Below are positions 24,778-32,917 of a DNA stretch of 41,618 nucleotides, piece after piece; the stretch's first letter is position 1; each line of letters begins with the position of its first letter. Position numbers and translations under genes: made by a program. Location of the stretch: NCBI GenBank assembly GCA_016764785.1, contig JAESRG010000019.1:1-41618 (forward strand), written 5' to 3'. Under the pieces are notes generated by a model, which was given only the letters and a program-made list of their open reading frames with translations, was not told where the DNA came from and made no database searches. This stretch comes from Paracoccaceae bacterium. GTDB lineage: Bacteria > Pseudomonadota > Alphaproteobacteria > Rhodobacterales > Rhodobacteraceae.

Positions 24778-25467
24778 CTACTTTGAAACCTCGGAAATCC
24801 CACCATGCGCTGCGGACCAGCCAAGCGGGTCAGCGAAGAATTTTTCGACCTCGTTTAGGGTGGCGGTATCAAAGTAGTTTCCGGCTTTGGCCTCGGCCAG
24901 TACATCGTGCCATGTGGCCAGATAGTGCAGGGTGATGCCGTGGTCCAACAGGTTCTCGCGCGTATTCGGGAAGATGTCGTAAAAGAAAATCAGCGCGGTA
25001 TGATTGCAGACACCACCAGCTTGGCGAATGGCCTCAACAAACTTGATTTTTGAGCCGCCATCGGTGGTCATGTCTTCAGCCAGTAGCACCCGTTGGCCCT
25101 CATGCAACACGCCCTCAACCTGCGAGTTTTTACCGTAACCCTTTGGTTTTTTACGCACATATTGCATCGGCAGCCCCATGCGTTCGGCCATCCATGCGCC
25201 ATACGGAATGCCCCCTGTTTCGCCGCCTGCCACAGAATCAAATGCCGCAAACCCCGCGTTTCGCTGTACTGTGGCCACCAGAAAATCCATCAAGGTTGAC
25301 CGAATACTGGGGTAAGAAATGATTTGCCGACAATCGATATAGCTAGGGGAAACAAGCCCCGAGGCCAGTTTGTACGGGTTGTCTATTTCAAAGTTTACGG
25401 CCTTGATTTCCAGCAACATGCGGGCGGTCAGGCGGGCCATTTCAGCCTTGTCGATAAAACTGGTCAT
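24778..25467 (-). CDS. pyrE: Orotate phosphoribosyltransferase
   Basis: The protein has 229 residues from the ATG at 25467; this overlaps the pyrC stop as ATGA and has GGAG upstream, so the longer in-frame start at 25479 is less likely. It couples orotate to PRPP to make OMP in pyrimidine synthesis. The PRPP-binding loop is [14 protein letters not shown] (127-140). The flexible loop [15 protein letters not shown] (105-119) carries the catalytic Lys. It is co-translated with pyrC, coupling two pathway steps. Confidence 0.96.
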   Translation of the reverse strand: MTSFIDKAEMARLTARMLLEIKAVNFEIDNPYKLASGLVSPSYIDCRQIISYPSIRSTLMDFLVATVQRNAGFAAFDSVAGGETGGIPYGAWMAERMGLPMQYVRKKPKGYGKNSQVEGVLHEGQRVLLAEDMTTDGGSKIKFVEAIRQAGGVCNHTALIFFYDIFPNTRENLLDHGITLHYLATWHDVLAEAKAGNYFDTATLNEVEKFFADPLGWSAAHGGISEVSK

Positions 25468-26504
25468 GAGGTGCTCCAATACAGGGGGAATCCGGGGTCA
25501 AAGACGGTGACGGGGCCGTCGCCGGTATTGATTTTGTCGGGGAATTCGACGGCGGTGTTGTGTTTGGTCAGAGTAATGGTCGCCGTATTTGGTTCAAGGC
25601 CATAATAGGCTGGGCCGTGCAGCGAGGCGAAATCCTCCAACTTATCCAGTTTACCAGCATTTTCAAATACATGTGCAAGGCAAGACATGGTGTTTGTCGC
25701 AGTAAAACAGCCCGCGCAACCACAGCCATTTTCTTTCAGCGGGTCGATATGCGGCGCGGAATCCGTGCCGAGAAAAAACCGCTTATCGCCCGAGGTCGCG
25801 GCTTGCACCAAGGCTTGACGGTGGGTCTCGCGTTTCGCGATCGGCAGGCAATAATAATGTGGTTTGATACCGCCAACCAGCAGCGCGTTACGGTTAATCA
25901 TCAGGTGATGGGTTGTAATAGTTCCGGCAAGATTATGGGCTGTTTCTTTAATGAAATCAATGCCATCGCTGGTGGTGACATGCTCCATTATGACCTTAAG
26001 GTCGGGCAGTGCAGCTTTTAGCGGGGCCAATACCCGCTCAATAAATACGGCCTCACGATCAAAAATATCGACGCTTGGGTCGGTGACCTCTCCGTGAACA
26101 CATAAAGGCAGGCCAATTTGGGCCATTTTTTCCAGAACGGGCATCACTTTAGCAATATCGGTAACACCTGAGTCCGAATTGGTCGTTGCCCCCGCGGGAT
26201 ACAGTTTCACAGCGGTGATCAAGCCAGAAGCATGGGCAGCGGCAACGTCTGACGGATCGGTGGTGTCGGTCAGATACAGGGTCATCAGAGGGGTGAAATC
26301 GGCACCCTTTGGCAATGCGTTAAAGATTCTATCCCTGTAAGCCATTGCATCTGTTGCCGTAATCACTGGTGGGATTAAATTGGGCATAATGATCGCACGC
26401 GCAAAATCGCGGGCGGTTTCGGGCAGAATGCCGCGCAGCATGTCCCCGTCGCGCAAATGCAAATGCCAGTCGTCAGGTCGGGTGATGGTCAGGGTTTTAG
26501 GCAT
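25464..26504 (-). CDS. pyrC: Dihydroorotase (class II)
   Basis: This 346-residue zinc enzyme cyclises carbamoyl-aspartate to dihydroorotate. The metal ligands are His14 and His16 in WHLHLRDG, the carboxylated Lys100 in [13 protein letters not shown], His137 in LCVHGEV and the later HVTTSDG and GTDSAPH segments. The length matches the E. coli-type enzyme. It is followed by pyrE with a 4-base overlap. It is divergent from the FMN riboswitch of ribH, with about 125 bases shared for promoters. Confidence 0.97.
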   Translation of the reverse strand: MPKTLTITRPDDWHLHLRDGDMLRGILPETARDFARAIIMPNLIPPVITATDAMAYRDRIFNALPKGADFTPLMTLYLTDTTDPSDVAAAHASGLITAVKLYPAGATTNSDSGVTDIAKVMPVLEKMAQIGLPLCVHGEVTDPSVDIFDREAVFIERVLAPLKAALPDLKVIMEHVTTSDGIDFIKETAHNLAGTITTHHLMINRNALLVGGIKPHYYCLPIAKRETHRQALVQAATSGDKRFFLGTDSAPHIDPLKENGCGCAGCFTATNTMSCLAHVFENAGKLDKLEDFASLHGPAYYGLEPNTATITLTKHNTAVEFPDKINTGDGPVTVFDPGFPLYWSTS

Positions 26505-26631
26505 TTGAGGCTCCGTTTTGGCTTTCCTATCGCAGGTGGGGCAAAAGGAAAAGGTTTGAACAGGGCTGCTTCGAATCCACTTGCCAATCCGAATGCCGAA
26601 TGTAATCTGCCTTGGTCGGAATTGTCCGACA

Positions 26632-26752
26632 TCTCAGGGCGGGGCGAAACTCCCCACCGGCGGTTATAGCCCGCGAGCGCACCCATTGGGTGGTCAAGCA
26701 GATTTCGGTGAAATTCCGGAGCCGACGGTTAAAGTCCGGATGGGAGAGATTT
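26632..26752 (+). promoter_or_regulatory. FMN riboswitch (RFN element)
   Basis: The conserved blocks occur in order: TCAGGGCGGGGCGAAACTCC, CACCGGCGGTTATAGCCCGC, GCAGATTTCGGTGAAATTCC and GGAGCCGACGGTTAAAGTCC, closing with GGATGGGAGAGA. These define the RFN aptamer, which binds FMN and shuts down riboflavin genes. It precedes ribH by 61 bases. A terminator-like hairpin follows immediately. Confidence 0.97.
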
Positions 26753-26773
26753 GGTGCTTTTGCGCCTCCTTTT
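26753..26773 (+). terminator. Riboswitch-linked terminator-like hairpin before ribH
   Basis: GGTGC (26753-26757) and GCGCC (26762-26766) pair around TTTT and are followed by TCCTTTTTC. The position directly after the RFN aptamer and before the ribH ribosome site fits transcription attenuation. The stem is short (one G-T pair), so confidence is moderate. Confidence 0.55.
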
Positions 26774-26813
26774 TCGATGCTCTGGGTTAGTGTCTGTTTG
26801 AAGGAAAAATGTT

Positions 26814-27257
26814 ATGACACTCACCCCGAAAATCGCCTTTATCAAGGCGCGATGGCATGCTGATATCGTTGATCAGGCGCATGCCGGTTTCATGGAAAAT
26901 GCGGAAGGTTGGCAGGTTGATGCTTACGACGTGCCCGGCGCGTTTGAAGCACCGTTGCTGGCGAAACGCTTGGCCAAGCAGGGTTATGACGCGGTGGTCA
27001 TCGCGGCGCTGGTCGTTGATGGTGGTATTTATCGGCATGATTTTGTCGCTGCAGCCGTTGTGAATGGTATTATGCAAGTGCAGCTGGAAACCGATGTGCC
27101 GATGTTCAGCGTGTCGCTGACTCCGCATCAATTTCACAGCAACGCTGAGCATCTTGAATTCTATTCTGCCCATTTTGTGAAAAAGGGTGCTGAGGCAGCA
27201 GATGCGGTGCGGATGGTGCTAAACCAATTCGCCAGCTTGTCGATCGCAGCTGAATAA
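26814..27257 (+). CDS. ribH2: 6,7-dimethyl-8-ribityllumazine synthase, RibH2 type
   Basis: This 147-residue enzyme condenses the ribityl-pyrimidine with dihydroxybutanone phosphate to lumazine, the riboflavin precursor. It resembles the decameric RibH2 of Brucella and Mesorhizobium: AFIKARWHADIVDQAHAGF near the start, YDVPGAFEAPLLAKRLA (38-54), and ALVVDGGIYRHDFVAAAVV in place of the RibH1 GxTxH segment, then SVSLTPHQFH. RibH2 is often expressed outside the main rib operon under an FMN riboswitch, as here. The ribosome site GAAGGA lies about nine bases upstream. Confidence 0.95.
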   Translation: MTLTPKIAFIKARWHADIVDQAHAGFMENAEGWQVDAYDVPGAFEAPLLAKRLAKQGYDAVVIAALVVDGGIYRHDFVAAAVVNGIMQVQLETDVPMFSVSLTPHQFHSNAEHLEFYSAHFVKKGAEAADAVRMVLNQFASLSIAAE

Positions 27258-27260
27258 CGA

Positions 27261-27292
27261 ATTTTGCCCCGTTTTAGGTACCGGGGCAAAAT
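27261..27292. terminator. Bidirectional terminator between ribH and GST
   Basis: ATTTTGCCCCG and CGGGGCAAAAT form a perfect 11-base-pair stem with a 10-base loop, directly after the ribH stop. The A/T arm ends give a U-tract on either strand. It lies between convergent genes. The 27293-27416 interval shows nothing else convincing. Confidence 0.88.
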
Positions 27293-27416
27293 TCTCGGTT
27301 TTTACCGGATGATAGGTATGAGCAGACAAGGCACGCCGACGGTCGCCATAACCGGACATGTTGAGCTAGGATGTGCCTAATGAATAGGCCTCCGCTGATT
27401 AGAACTGAGGCGTTTG

Positions 27417-28112
27417 CTATGTCGCGGGTTTGAACATCGCTGATTTTTGCACACTGTCTTTGGTGGCATCGCCGCGTTTTTCGGCGGCCACTGCGCGTCC
27501 AGCCTGAACCGCGGGGCGGGCGCCCATGCGGTCCAGCCATGCAGCTAGATTGGGCGTTGTCGTTAGGTCATGCTCCTGTCGTTTCCACAACGAAGCCCAG
27601 CCCCAGATGGCAATGTCGGCGATTGAGAAATCACCAGTGACGTAGTCTTTGTCGGTCAACTGTTTGTCCAACACCCTGTAAAGACGCGATGTTTCGGTGC
27701 GATACCGATCTTGGGCATATGGCAATTCTTGCGGAGGTTCCATTTTCGGCGCGTAGACCAGAAAATGATGCGCTTGTCCGGCCATCGGGCCAAGGCCGCC
27801 AACCTGCCAGAATAACCATTGGTCAATCTCAATGCGGTCGCGCTCAGATGTGCCATAGAACTTGCCGGTTTTACGGGCCAGATATTGCAAAATTGCACCG
27901 CTTTCGAAGATCGATATCGGTGCGCCGTCCGGCCCGTCAGAATCAACAATCGCGGGCATTTTCCCATTGGGCGAGATCGCTAAAAATTCCGGCGTGAACT
28001 GGTCGCCTTTGCCGATGTTGATCATATGCACGGTGTACTCCAGCCCCATTTCTTCTAGTGCAATGGGGATTTTCCAGCCGTTTGGGGTGGGCCAATAGTA
28101 TAGGTCAATCAT
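27417..28112 (-). CDS. Glutathione S-transferase, YfcG/Ure2-like
   Basis: The protein has 231 residues. The N-terminal thioredoxin-fold domain begins IDLYYWPTPNGWKIPIALEE, with the Thr/Asn that replace the classic Tyr/Ser in YfcG-type enzymes. SPNGKMPAIVDSDG holds the cis-proline and ISIFESGAILQYLA holds the glutathione gamma-Glu contact. The C-terminal helical domain includes GDFSIADIAIWGW. Relatives such as YfcG and YghU are disulfide-bond reductases acting on small disulfides or peroxides. It is a stand-alone gene with its own leader. Confidence 0.93.
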   Translation of the reverse strand: MIDLYYWPTPNGWKIPIALEEMGLEYTVHMINIGKGDQFTPEFLAISPNGKMPAIVDSDGPDGAPISIFESGAILQYLARKTGKFYGTSERDRIEIDQWLFWQVGGLGPMAGQAHHFLVYAPKMEPPQELPYAQDRYRTETSRLYRVLDKQLTDKDYVTGDFSIADIAIWGWASLWKRQEHDLTTTPNLAAWLDRMGARPAVQAGRAVAAEKRGDATKDSVQKSAMFKPAT

Positions 28113-28234
28113 AGCCTAGTTCCTTTGAATATCGTTCCTAAAATACATGTCGTTTTTTGAATGAATAACAAGGGGCGTTGACTTCATGCATATGGCATTG
28201 TTATCAGCCTTTAGATATTTTTGGAGTTTTAGTT

Positions 28235-29341
28235 TTGAATCAAGAGTTTATTCAACTGTTTGGCGCGCGCGTCGCCCGTTCTCAAATTGTTTCGGTTTAT
28301 GAAGAGTCAAGGAATTGGCCCGCAATTTACAAGACAGTTCTGATTCTCATTGGGATTTTGTGGACTGGATTGATCGTTAGCTATTTTTTGGAAGTCGAGC
28401 CGGTTTTTAGCGAAATGTCGACACTTTTGGAAGCAAACTTCAAGAGTTTCCCTGACCGAACGGGGCTATATGCCCATTCTATGAAAGAACGCGTACTATT
28501 TTTCATTATACCATTACTGGCAGTTGGCTTAATGCCGCTTTACGCGCTTTCGGAACTTAGCTGGCGATTGGTCCGCCTGCGCCCTGTCGTTGTTTTAACC
28601 AACGCCAAGTTAAAGGGGCGATACACGCCAGCAGTACTGTCGAATGCTACGGTTAAGGCAATTGCGGATGAACTGGAAAAACCTAACAGCAATTTCAAAG
28701 GATTTCTCCCCGCAAATTTGCTGAGTCTTTCCTATAGCAGCGGGCACTCAAGTACGGGTCGCCGATATAACCTGATCACGAAAAACGTCAGACTGGCGGG
28801 GAGGCCGATTTACAGTGAATTAGGCCCAGATCAACCAATCGCATTCCTTTGGACAATTGGCGCAATAATTTTTGATGTTGTGCGCTCATTGATTGGTGCA
28901 GCCCTGCTGATCTGGTTTGGATTTATTGCCTATGCCGCCATCTTGTACGGAATGGAATTTGAATATGCATTTAGTTCTGGAAGTCAGATAAAATCGGCGT
29001 TTGTTACGTTTTTTACGCGCTCAATTATGGTACTGATTGTTTTCGTGGTTGGAACCGCGCTGCTAGGTTTTATCGCGGGTTGGGTGTTTCGTGATTATGG
29101 ATCACGGGTTCGCCTGTACCAATTCGATGGAAACCGAGTTTTTTGGACCTCAGCAGCGCAGGGCGGGGTTTTTGAACAATTTTGGTTGCAGGCAGGTCTG
29201 AACGAGACGATTAAAACTGAATTTGATTTTGATTTGAGAACCAATGCTCGATTTGGATGGGATGCTTGGCTTTTGCATTCATACGGCGGGTCGTCGATGG
29301 CCGATAGATTTGGGTTTATTGATCGACCAGTTGCAGATTAG
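28235..29341 (+). CDS. Four-helix membrane protein of unknown function
   Basis: The protein has 368 residues from a TTG at 28235, with GGAG eight bases upstream; an earlier TTG at 28178 lacks a site. Predicted membrane helices lie at about 33-52, 87-106, a long hydrophobic stretch at 203-238, and 257-284. A soluble middle loop (about 110-200) separates the pairs. The C-terminal 85 residues are soluble and aromatic-rich (FWTSAAQGGVFEQFW, RFGWDAWLLHSYGGS). I recognise no family. Base composition is slightly more AT-rich than the flanks. It is monocistronic, between GST (divergent) and the metZ riboswitch. Confidence 0.75.
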   Translation: MNQEFIQLFGARVARSQIVSVYEESRNWPAIYKTVLILIGILWTGLIVSYFLEVEPVFSEMSTLLEANFKSFPDRTGLYAHSMKERVLFFIIPLLAVGLMPLYALSELSWRLVRLRPVVVLTNAKLKGRYTPAVLSNATVKAIADELEKPNSNFKGFLPANLLSLSYSSGHSSTGRRYNLITKNVRLAGRPIYSELGPDQPIAFLWTIGAIIFDVVRSLIGAALLIWFGFIAYAAILYGMEFEYAFSSGSQIKSAFVTFFTRSIMVLIVFVVGTALLGFIAGWVFRDYGSRVRLYQFDGNRVFWTSAAQGGVFEQFWLQAGLNETIKTEFDFDLRTNARFGWDAWLLHSYGGSSMADRFGFIDRPVAD

Positions 29342-29371
29342 GTGCACAGTGTTTGGGTTGCCGCGAATGTT

Positions 29372-29414
29372 TGACCTGAGGTTTCTTGCCTGTTGACCTT
29401 AAAACTGACCTGAG
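29372..29414 (+). repeat. Direct repeats TGACCTGAG flanking the metZ promoter
   Basis: TGACCTGAG occurs at 29372-29380 and 29406-29414, and its core TGACCT also forms the -35 box at 29394-29399. The copies straddle the predicted promoter, as operator sites would. The binding protein is unknown. Confidence 0.45.
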
Positions 29415-29421
29415 ATATTTA
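29393..29421 (+). promoter_or_regulatory. Predicted sigma-70 promoter of metZ
   Basis: TTGACC (29393-29398) and TATTTA (29416-29421) are separated by exactly 17 bases. The expected transcription start is about 7 bases later, right at the first base of the SAM-II aptamer. The -10 match is only moderate. Confidence 0.5.
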
Positions 29422-29427
29422 CAAACC

Positions 29428-29483
29428 CGTGGTGCTTTGTCGAACTGGATTGCAGGCCACGTTAAATAATTCTGCTAAAGAGG
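29428..29483 (+). promoter_or_regulatory. SAM-II riboswitch
   Basis: The compact H-type pseudoknot aptamer is recognisable. The P1 arms CGTGGT (29428-29433) and GCCACG pair, and the consensus GGATTGCAGGCCACG is followed by TTAAATAATTCTGCTAAAG and AGG. A CTTT in the loop can pair with AAAG for P2. SAM-II is known mainly upstream of metA and metZ genes of alphaproteobacteria and turns expression off when S-adenosylmethionine is abundant. The gene downstream is metZ, as expected. Confidence 0.88.
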
Positions 29484-29499
29484 TCGCGGCTCCGACTGG

Positions 29500-29527
29500 C
29501 CCCGATCATACCCGACCGGGGTTTTTT
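29500..29527 (+). terminator. Terminator-like hairpin between the SAM-II aptamer and metZ
   Basis: CCCCG (29500-29504) and CGGGG (29517-29521) pair and are followed directly by six T's. It lies 17 bases after the aptamer and 30 bases before the metZ start. GGTCG at the aptamer's 3' edge (29482-29486) can pair with CGACC (29513-29517), which overlaps the loop and 3' arm and suggests switching. Confidence 0.6.
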
Positions 29528-29557
29528 ATTGGAGGCCGATTTTTTCGGAACAATGAC

Positions 29558-30733
29558 ATGATAAACGGTTACAAACCACGCACAAATCTTGTGCATGCAG
29601 GCACACGACGCAGCCAATACGGCGAAATGAGCGAGGCAATTTTCCTCACTCAAGGCTTTGTCTATGAAAACGCCGAAGCCGCTGAGGCTCGGTTCATCGA
29701 ATCTGGCCCTGATGATTTTATTTACGCACGCTATGGCAACCCAACCGTCGCAATGTTCGAAGACCGGATCGCCAGTCTTGAAGGCGCAGAAGCGGCTTTT
29801 GCCACGGCCTCGGGCATGGCGGCAGTCAATGCGGCATTGTTTTGCCAGCTAAAATCCGGCGACCATGTGGTTGCAGCAAAGGCGCTGTTTGGGTCGTGCT
29901 TGTATATTATTGAAACCCTGTTGCCCCAGTTCGGGGTTGAGGTCACGTTTGTGGATGGCATTGATCTGGACCAGTGGCGCGCCGCGGTACGGGCAGATAC
30001 GACCCTTTGTTTTCTTGAAGCTATGTCAAATCCTACTCTTGAAGTGATTGATATTGCAGCTGTGGCCGAGATCGTGCATGCGGTTGATGCGCAGTTAATC
30101 GTTGATAACGTGTTCGTAACACCAGTATTTCAGCGCTCATTAAAACTCGGCGCGGACGTTGTGGTTTATTCGGCCACCAAGCATATCGACGGGCAAGGTC
30201 GTTGTCTGGGCGGCGTGGTTCTGGGAACCGAGGAGTTCATCCACGGCGCGTTAGGCAATTACATGAAGCACACTGGCGGGGCGCTTAGCCCGTTTAACGC
30301 CTGGGTGATGGTCAAGTCTTTGGAAACGCTTGATTTGCGCTGTCGTGCGCAGGCTGACTCGGCGTTGGCAATTGCCAAAGCCCTTGAGGGGCACCCCAAA
30401 CTGGCCAACGTGATTTTTCCGGGGCTGAAAAGCCATCCGCAATACGCATTGGCATCGCGGCAGATGGAGCAGGGCGGTACTGTCATTGCGCTTGATCTAG
30501 CCGGTGGCAAAGAAGCGGCGTTCAAGTTTATCAATGGGCTGGATATCGTGCTGATCTCCAATAATTTGGCAGATGCAAAAAGCATTATCACTCATCCGGC
30601 CACCACCACCCATCAGCGTCTGACCGACGAACAGCGCGAATCGCTGGGGATATCGGATGGCTTGGTGCGCCTGTCGATTGGGCTGGAAGACCCGGATGAT
30701 TTGCTAAACGACATCATGACTGCCCTGAGATAG
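29558..30733 (+). CDS. metZ: O-succinylhomoserine sulfhydrylase
   Basis: The protein has 391 residues from the ATG at 29558; the open frame extends upstream to a GTG at 29429, but that lies in the riboswitch. It makes homocysteine from O-succinylhomoserine and sulfide, a direct route to methionine. It is a Cys/Met-metabolism PLP enzyme: IYARYGNPTVAMFED (55-69), ATASGMAAVNAAL, and YSATKHIDGQGRCLGG with the PLP Lys208. The C-terminal HPATTTHQRLTDEQR and VRLSIGLEDPDDL are typical. It is controlled by the SAM-II aptamer upstream and stands alone. Confidence 0.94.
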   Translation: MINGYKPRTNLVHAGTRRSQYGEMSEAIFLTQGFVYENAEAAEARFIESGPDDFIYARYGNPTVAMFEDRIASLEGAEAAFATASGMAAVNAALFCQLKSGDHVVAAKALFGSCLYIIETLLPQFGVEVTFVDGIDLDQWRAAVRADTTLCFLEAMSNPTLEVIDIAAVAEIVHAVDAQLIVDNVFVTPVFQRSLKLGADVVVYSATKHIDGQGRCLGGVVLGTEEFIHGALGNYMKHTGGALSPFNAWVMVKSLETLDLRCRAQADSALAIAKALEGHPKLANVIFPGLKSHPQYALASRQMEQGGTVIALDLAGGKEAAFKFINGLDIVLISNNLADAKSIITHPATTTHQRLTDEQRESLGISDGLVRLSIGLEDPDDLLNDIMTALR

Positions 30734-30822
30734 CGAAAAATTGCTTAAATTTCATTCCTTTATGGTTTGTTCATCCTTTGGTAACGTTTGGCTAACAAAT
30801 TAGAAATCAGTGTGTCCAACGG

Positions 30823-30852
30823 TTGCAAATGGTTTTTATTTTCCAATAGGAT
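30823..30852 (+). promoter_or_regulatory. Possible sigma-70 promoter of folE
   Basis: TTGCAA (30823-30828) and TAGGAT (30847-30852) are separated by 18 bases in the AT-rich leader of folE. The match to consensus is partial. The rest of 30734-30900 shows no riboswitch or clear terminator for metZ. Confidence 0.35.
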
Positions 30853-30900
30853 ACTATGTAATAATAAGATGGGGCAAAATGCGCCCTGAGGGAGTGTGTC

Positions 30901-31524
30901 ATGAACATAATTGAAAAACTGGTCGAAGCGGAGCAAAACGGCAGGCCAACGCGCCAAGAAGCCGAAGAAGCGGTGCGCGTTTTGTTGCGCTGGGCAGGTG
31001 AAGACCCAACCCGTGAAGGGTTGTTGGACACGCCAAAACGCGTAACCAAGGCCTATGGCGACTGGTTTCGGGGCTATGACGAGGATCCTGCCGAAATGCT
31101 GCAGCGGACCTTTTCCGAGGTTGAGGGATACGACGAAATGATCGTTTTGTCTGGCATTCGGTTCGAAAGCTATTGCGAACACCACATGGCCCCGATTATC
31201 GGTGTGGCGCATGTCGGATACATTCCTACTGATCGTGTCGTCGGGATTTCCAAACTGGCGCGGGTGGTGGATACCTTTGCTAAGCGGCTGCAAGTGCAGG
31301 AAAAAATGACAGCGCAAATTGCAAATGCTTTGTTTGATGCTCTGGATGCCCGCGGTGTTGCTGTGATGATCGAGGGCGAACACCACTGCATGTCAACCCG
31401 CGGCGTGCATAAGCCGGGCGTGAATATGGTGACCAAAAAGATGCTGGGCGTGTTTCGCGATGATCCGATATTGCGGGCTGAATTTATGGAAAATGTTGAA
31501 CGTTCAACAAGGGCGGCTGGCTAG
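30901..31524 (+). CDS. folE: GTP cyclohydrolase I
   Basis: The 207-residue homodecameric zinc enzyme opens GTP to 7,8-dihydroneopterin triphosphate, the entry to folate and, in some organisms, queuosine. The zinc ligands are Cys92 and His95 in [10 protein letters not shown] and Cys163 in [29 protein letters not shown] (35-52) is a family hallmark. It is the classic zinc-type (IA) enzyme, so it should be zinc-dependent. It starts with [10 protein letters not shown] after GGGAG. The deiodinase-like gene follows 118 bases later on the same strand. Confidence 0.97.
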   Translation: MNIIEKLVEAEQNGRPTRQEAEEAVRVLLRWAGEDPTREGLLDTPKRVTKAYGDWFRGYDEDPAEMLQRTFSEVEGYDEMIVLSGIRFESYCEHHMAPIIGVAHVGYIPTDRVVGISKLARVVDTFAKRLQVQEKMTAQIANALFDALDARGVAVMIEGEHHCMSTRGVHKPGVNMVTKKMLGVFRDDPILRAEFMENVERSTRAAG

Positions 31525-31642
31525 GCCCACCGAGGCCACGCCATCGGGTTTTTCCGAGTATTTTGACAACAAAGAAAGACCACTCTATTTTCCGTGCTTT
31601 TTGAGCAGATCAGCCTATAATTTGCAAAACGGAGGGACCGCT

Positions 31643-32359
31643 GTGGCTGATTACAATTACGACAAATTCTCATCTGGTGAATATGCACTCAGTAAATTTC
31701 ATGCGCCGGAACTTGGGGGAAAAGCCCCTGATTTTGCATTGGATGACCTAGATGGCGGCACGCAAAATCTATTGGATTTCGACACTGAATTTCTGGTTTT
31801 GGAAATTGGCAGCATTACCTGTCCGTTGTTCCAAAGCCGGCGGAAGACAATGACATCATTAGTGGACAAGTTTGATAACGCAAGTTTTGCCATCCTGTAT
31901 GTGCGTGAGGCGCATCCGGGGAGCCACCTGCCGCAGCACAAAACCAAAGCTGACAAAATCGGCAATGCACGGGCGTTGCGCGACGCAGACGGGGAGGGGC
32001 GGCGGATATTGGTGGACGATATTAGCGGGGCAGCCCATGCTCGGTACGGGAAATACCCAAACGCGGTATTCATTATTAACCGCAATGGCTGCGTGCTTTT
32101 CCGGGCGGACTGGAACAATCCGGTCGCTACAGGCAAGGCGTTGGCCGCGCTAAGTGCTGGGAAGCCAGCGACTGGCATGGGCATGTTTGTGCCACCTAAG
32201 CCACCGGTTGCGATCAAGACGTTGAAAGACGCAGGGCCGGGGGCGGTGCCGGATTTTCTCAAAAGCTTGCCGAGCCTGATCTGGAATAACCTGATTAAAC
32301 GTAATTGGCGGGTTTTAACCGGTCGGGTACCGAAGGTTCTGCCGGATGCCCAATGCTAA
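31643..32359 (+). CDS. Deiodinase-like thioredoxin-fold protein
   Basis: The protein has 238 residues from the GTG at 31643, preceded by GGAGGG; the frame is open further upstream but overlaps folE. The N-terminal GGKAPDFALDDLDGG is redoxin-like. LVLEIGSITCPLFQSRRKTM (51-70) then carries a cysteine (Cys60) exactly where iodothyronine deiodinases have selenocysteine. FAILYVREAHPGSH (82-95) matches the deiodinase YxxEAH segment. Bacterial members of this family are poorly understood; reductive or peroxide-linked roles are guesses. There is no signal peptide. The C-terminal 60 residues are proline-rich then helical. Its stop overlaps the start of the next gene. Confidence 0.75.
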   Translation: MADYNYDKFSSGEYALSKFHAPELGGKAPDFALDDLDGGTQNLLDFDTEFLVLEIGSITCPLFQSRRKTMTSLVDKFDNASFAILYVREAHPGSHLPQHKTKADKIGNARALRDADGEGRRILVDDISGAAHARYGKYPNAVFIINRNGCVLFRADWNNPVATGKALAALSAGKPATGMGMFVPPKPPVAIKTLKDAGPGAVPDFLKSLPSLIWNNLIKRNWRVLTGRVPKVLPDAQC

Positions 32360-32877
32360 AAAGCCTTGTCCTATTTGCAATTCTCGCGTTGGCAAGCGCC
32401 GCTTCCGCACAGGTAACATCCTTCCGCGGATATTTGACCGGATATAGCTATTGGGACAATACCCCGCCGGGGTCGGCAGCGATTTCTAACCCGCAGATAC
32501 ATGAATTTGCCGGTGGCGTCGGCACTTATTTCGACCCGATTACTATTGCCGTGGGGCACGTGATTGATGGCGCTGACGTTCTTGATTTTCCCGCAGGAAC
32601 ACGGTTCTATCTGCCGCATTTGCGTAAATATGCCATCGTTGAAGATACCTGTGGTGACGGAGATTCCCCTCAAGACGGACCGTGTCACATCGGTAAAGAC
32701 GGCCTGCCATGGTTGGATATCTATGTTGACGGGGCAACCTCAGATGCTGCGCGCGCTGACGCGTGTTCCGAAAAAATTACCACTATTCAGACCTTTGTTG
32801 TTAACCCGGGGCCGAACCATTCGGTTGTGGTCGGGGCTTTGACTGAAAGTGGGTGTTACACCTTTCCGGATCTTTAA
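32353..32877 (+). CDS. Small secreted double-psi beta-barrel-like protein
   Basis: The protein has 174 residues from the ATG at 32353, which overlaps the upstream stop (ATGCTAA). A signal peptide (MLKSLVLFAILALASAASA) is cleaved near ASA-QV. The mature part reads GVGTYFDPITIAV, GTRFYLPHLRKYAIVEDTCG and PWLDIYVDGA, the strand and Asp pattern of RlpA/expansin-like double-psi barrels. Four cysteines in the C-terminal half could form two disulfides. Such domains bind or cleave cell-wall polysaccharides. The call is by pattern only. It follows the deiodinase-like gene and lies 40 bases before trkH. Confidence 0.65.
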   Translation: MLKSLVLFAILALASAASAQVTSFRGYLTGYSYWDNTPPGSAAISNPQIHEFAGGVGTYFDPITIAVGHVIDGADVLDFPAGTRFYLPHLRKYAIVEDTCGDGDSPQDGPCHIGKDGLPWLDIYVDGATSDAARADACSEKITTIQTFVVNPGPNHSVVVGALTESGCYTFPDL

Positions 32878-32917
32878 GTTGCTTGACAGTTTGCCTCACA
32901 AAAGCCAAGCCTAAGCG

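Noticed and set aside
29429-29557. 43-residue N-terminal extension of metZ starting at a GTG
   Set aside because: It would translate through the SAM-II aptamer and terminator; the ATG at 29558 has a GGAA ribosome site and matches the family start.
30760-31386. 208-residue minus-strand frame over folE
   Set aside because: Antisense to a fully supported GTP cyclohydrolase I; no domain or ribosome site.
31460-31642. Upstream extension of the deiodinase-like gene into folE
   Set aside because: Overlaps folE; GTG 31643 has GGAGGG six bases upstream and the protein resembles redoxins from there.
31820-31822. Selenocysteine at the deiodinase active site
   Set aside because: The codon is TGT (Cys), not TGA, so no selenocysteine insertion is needed.
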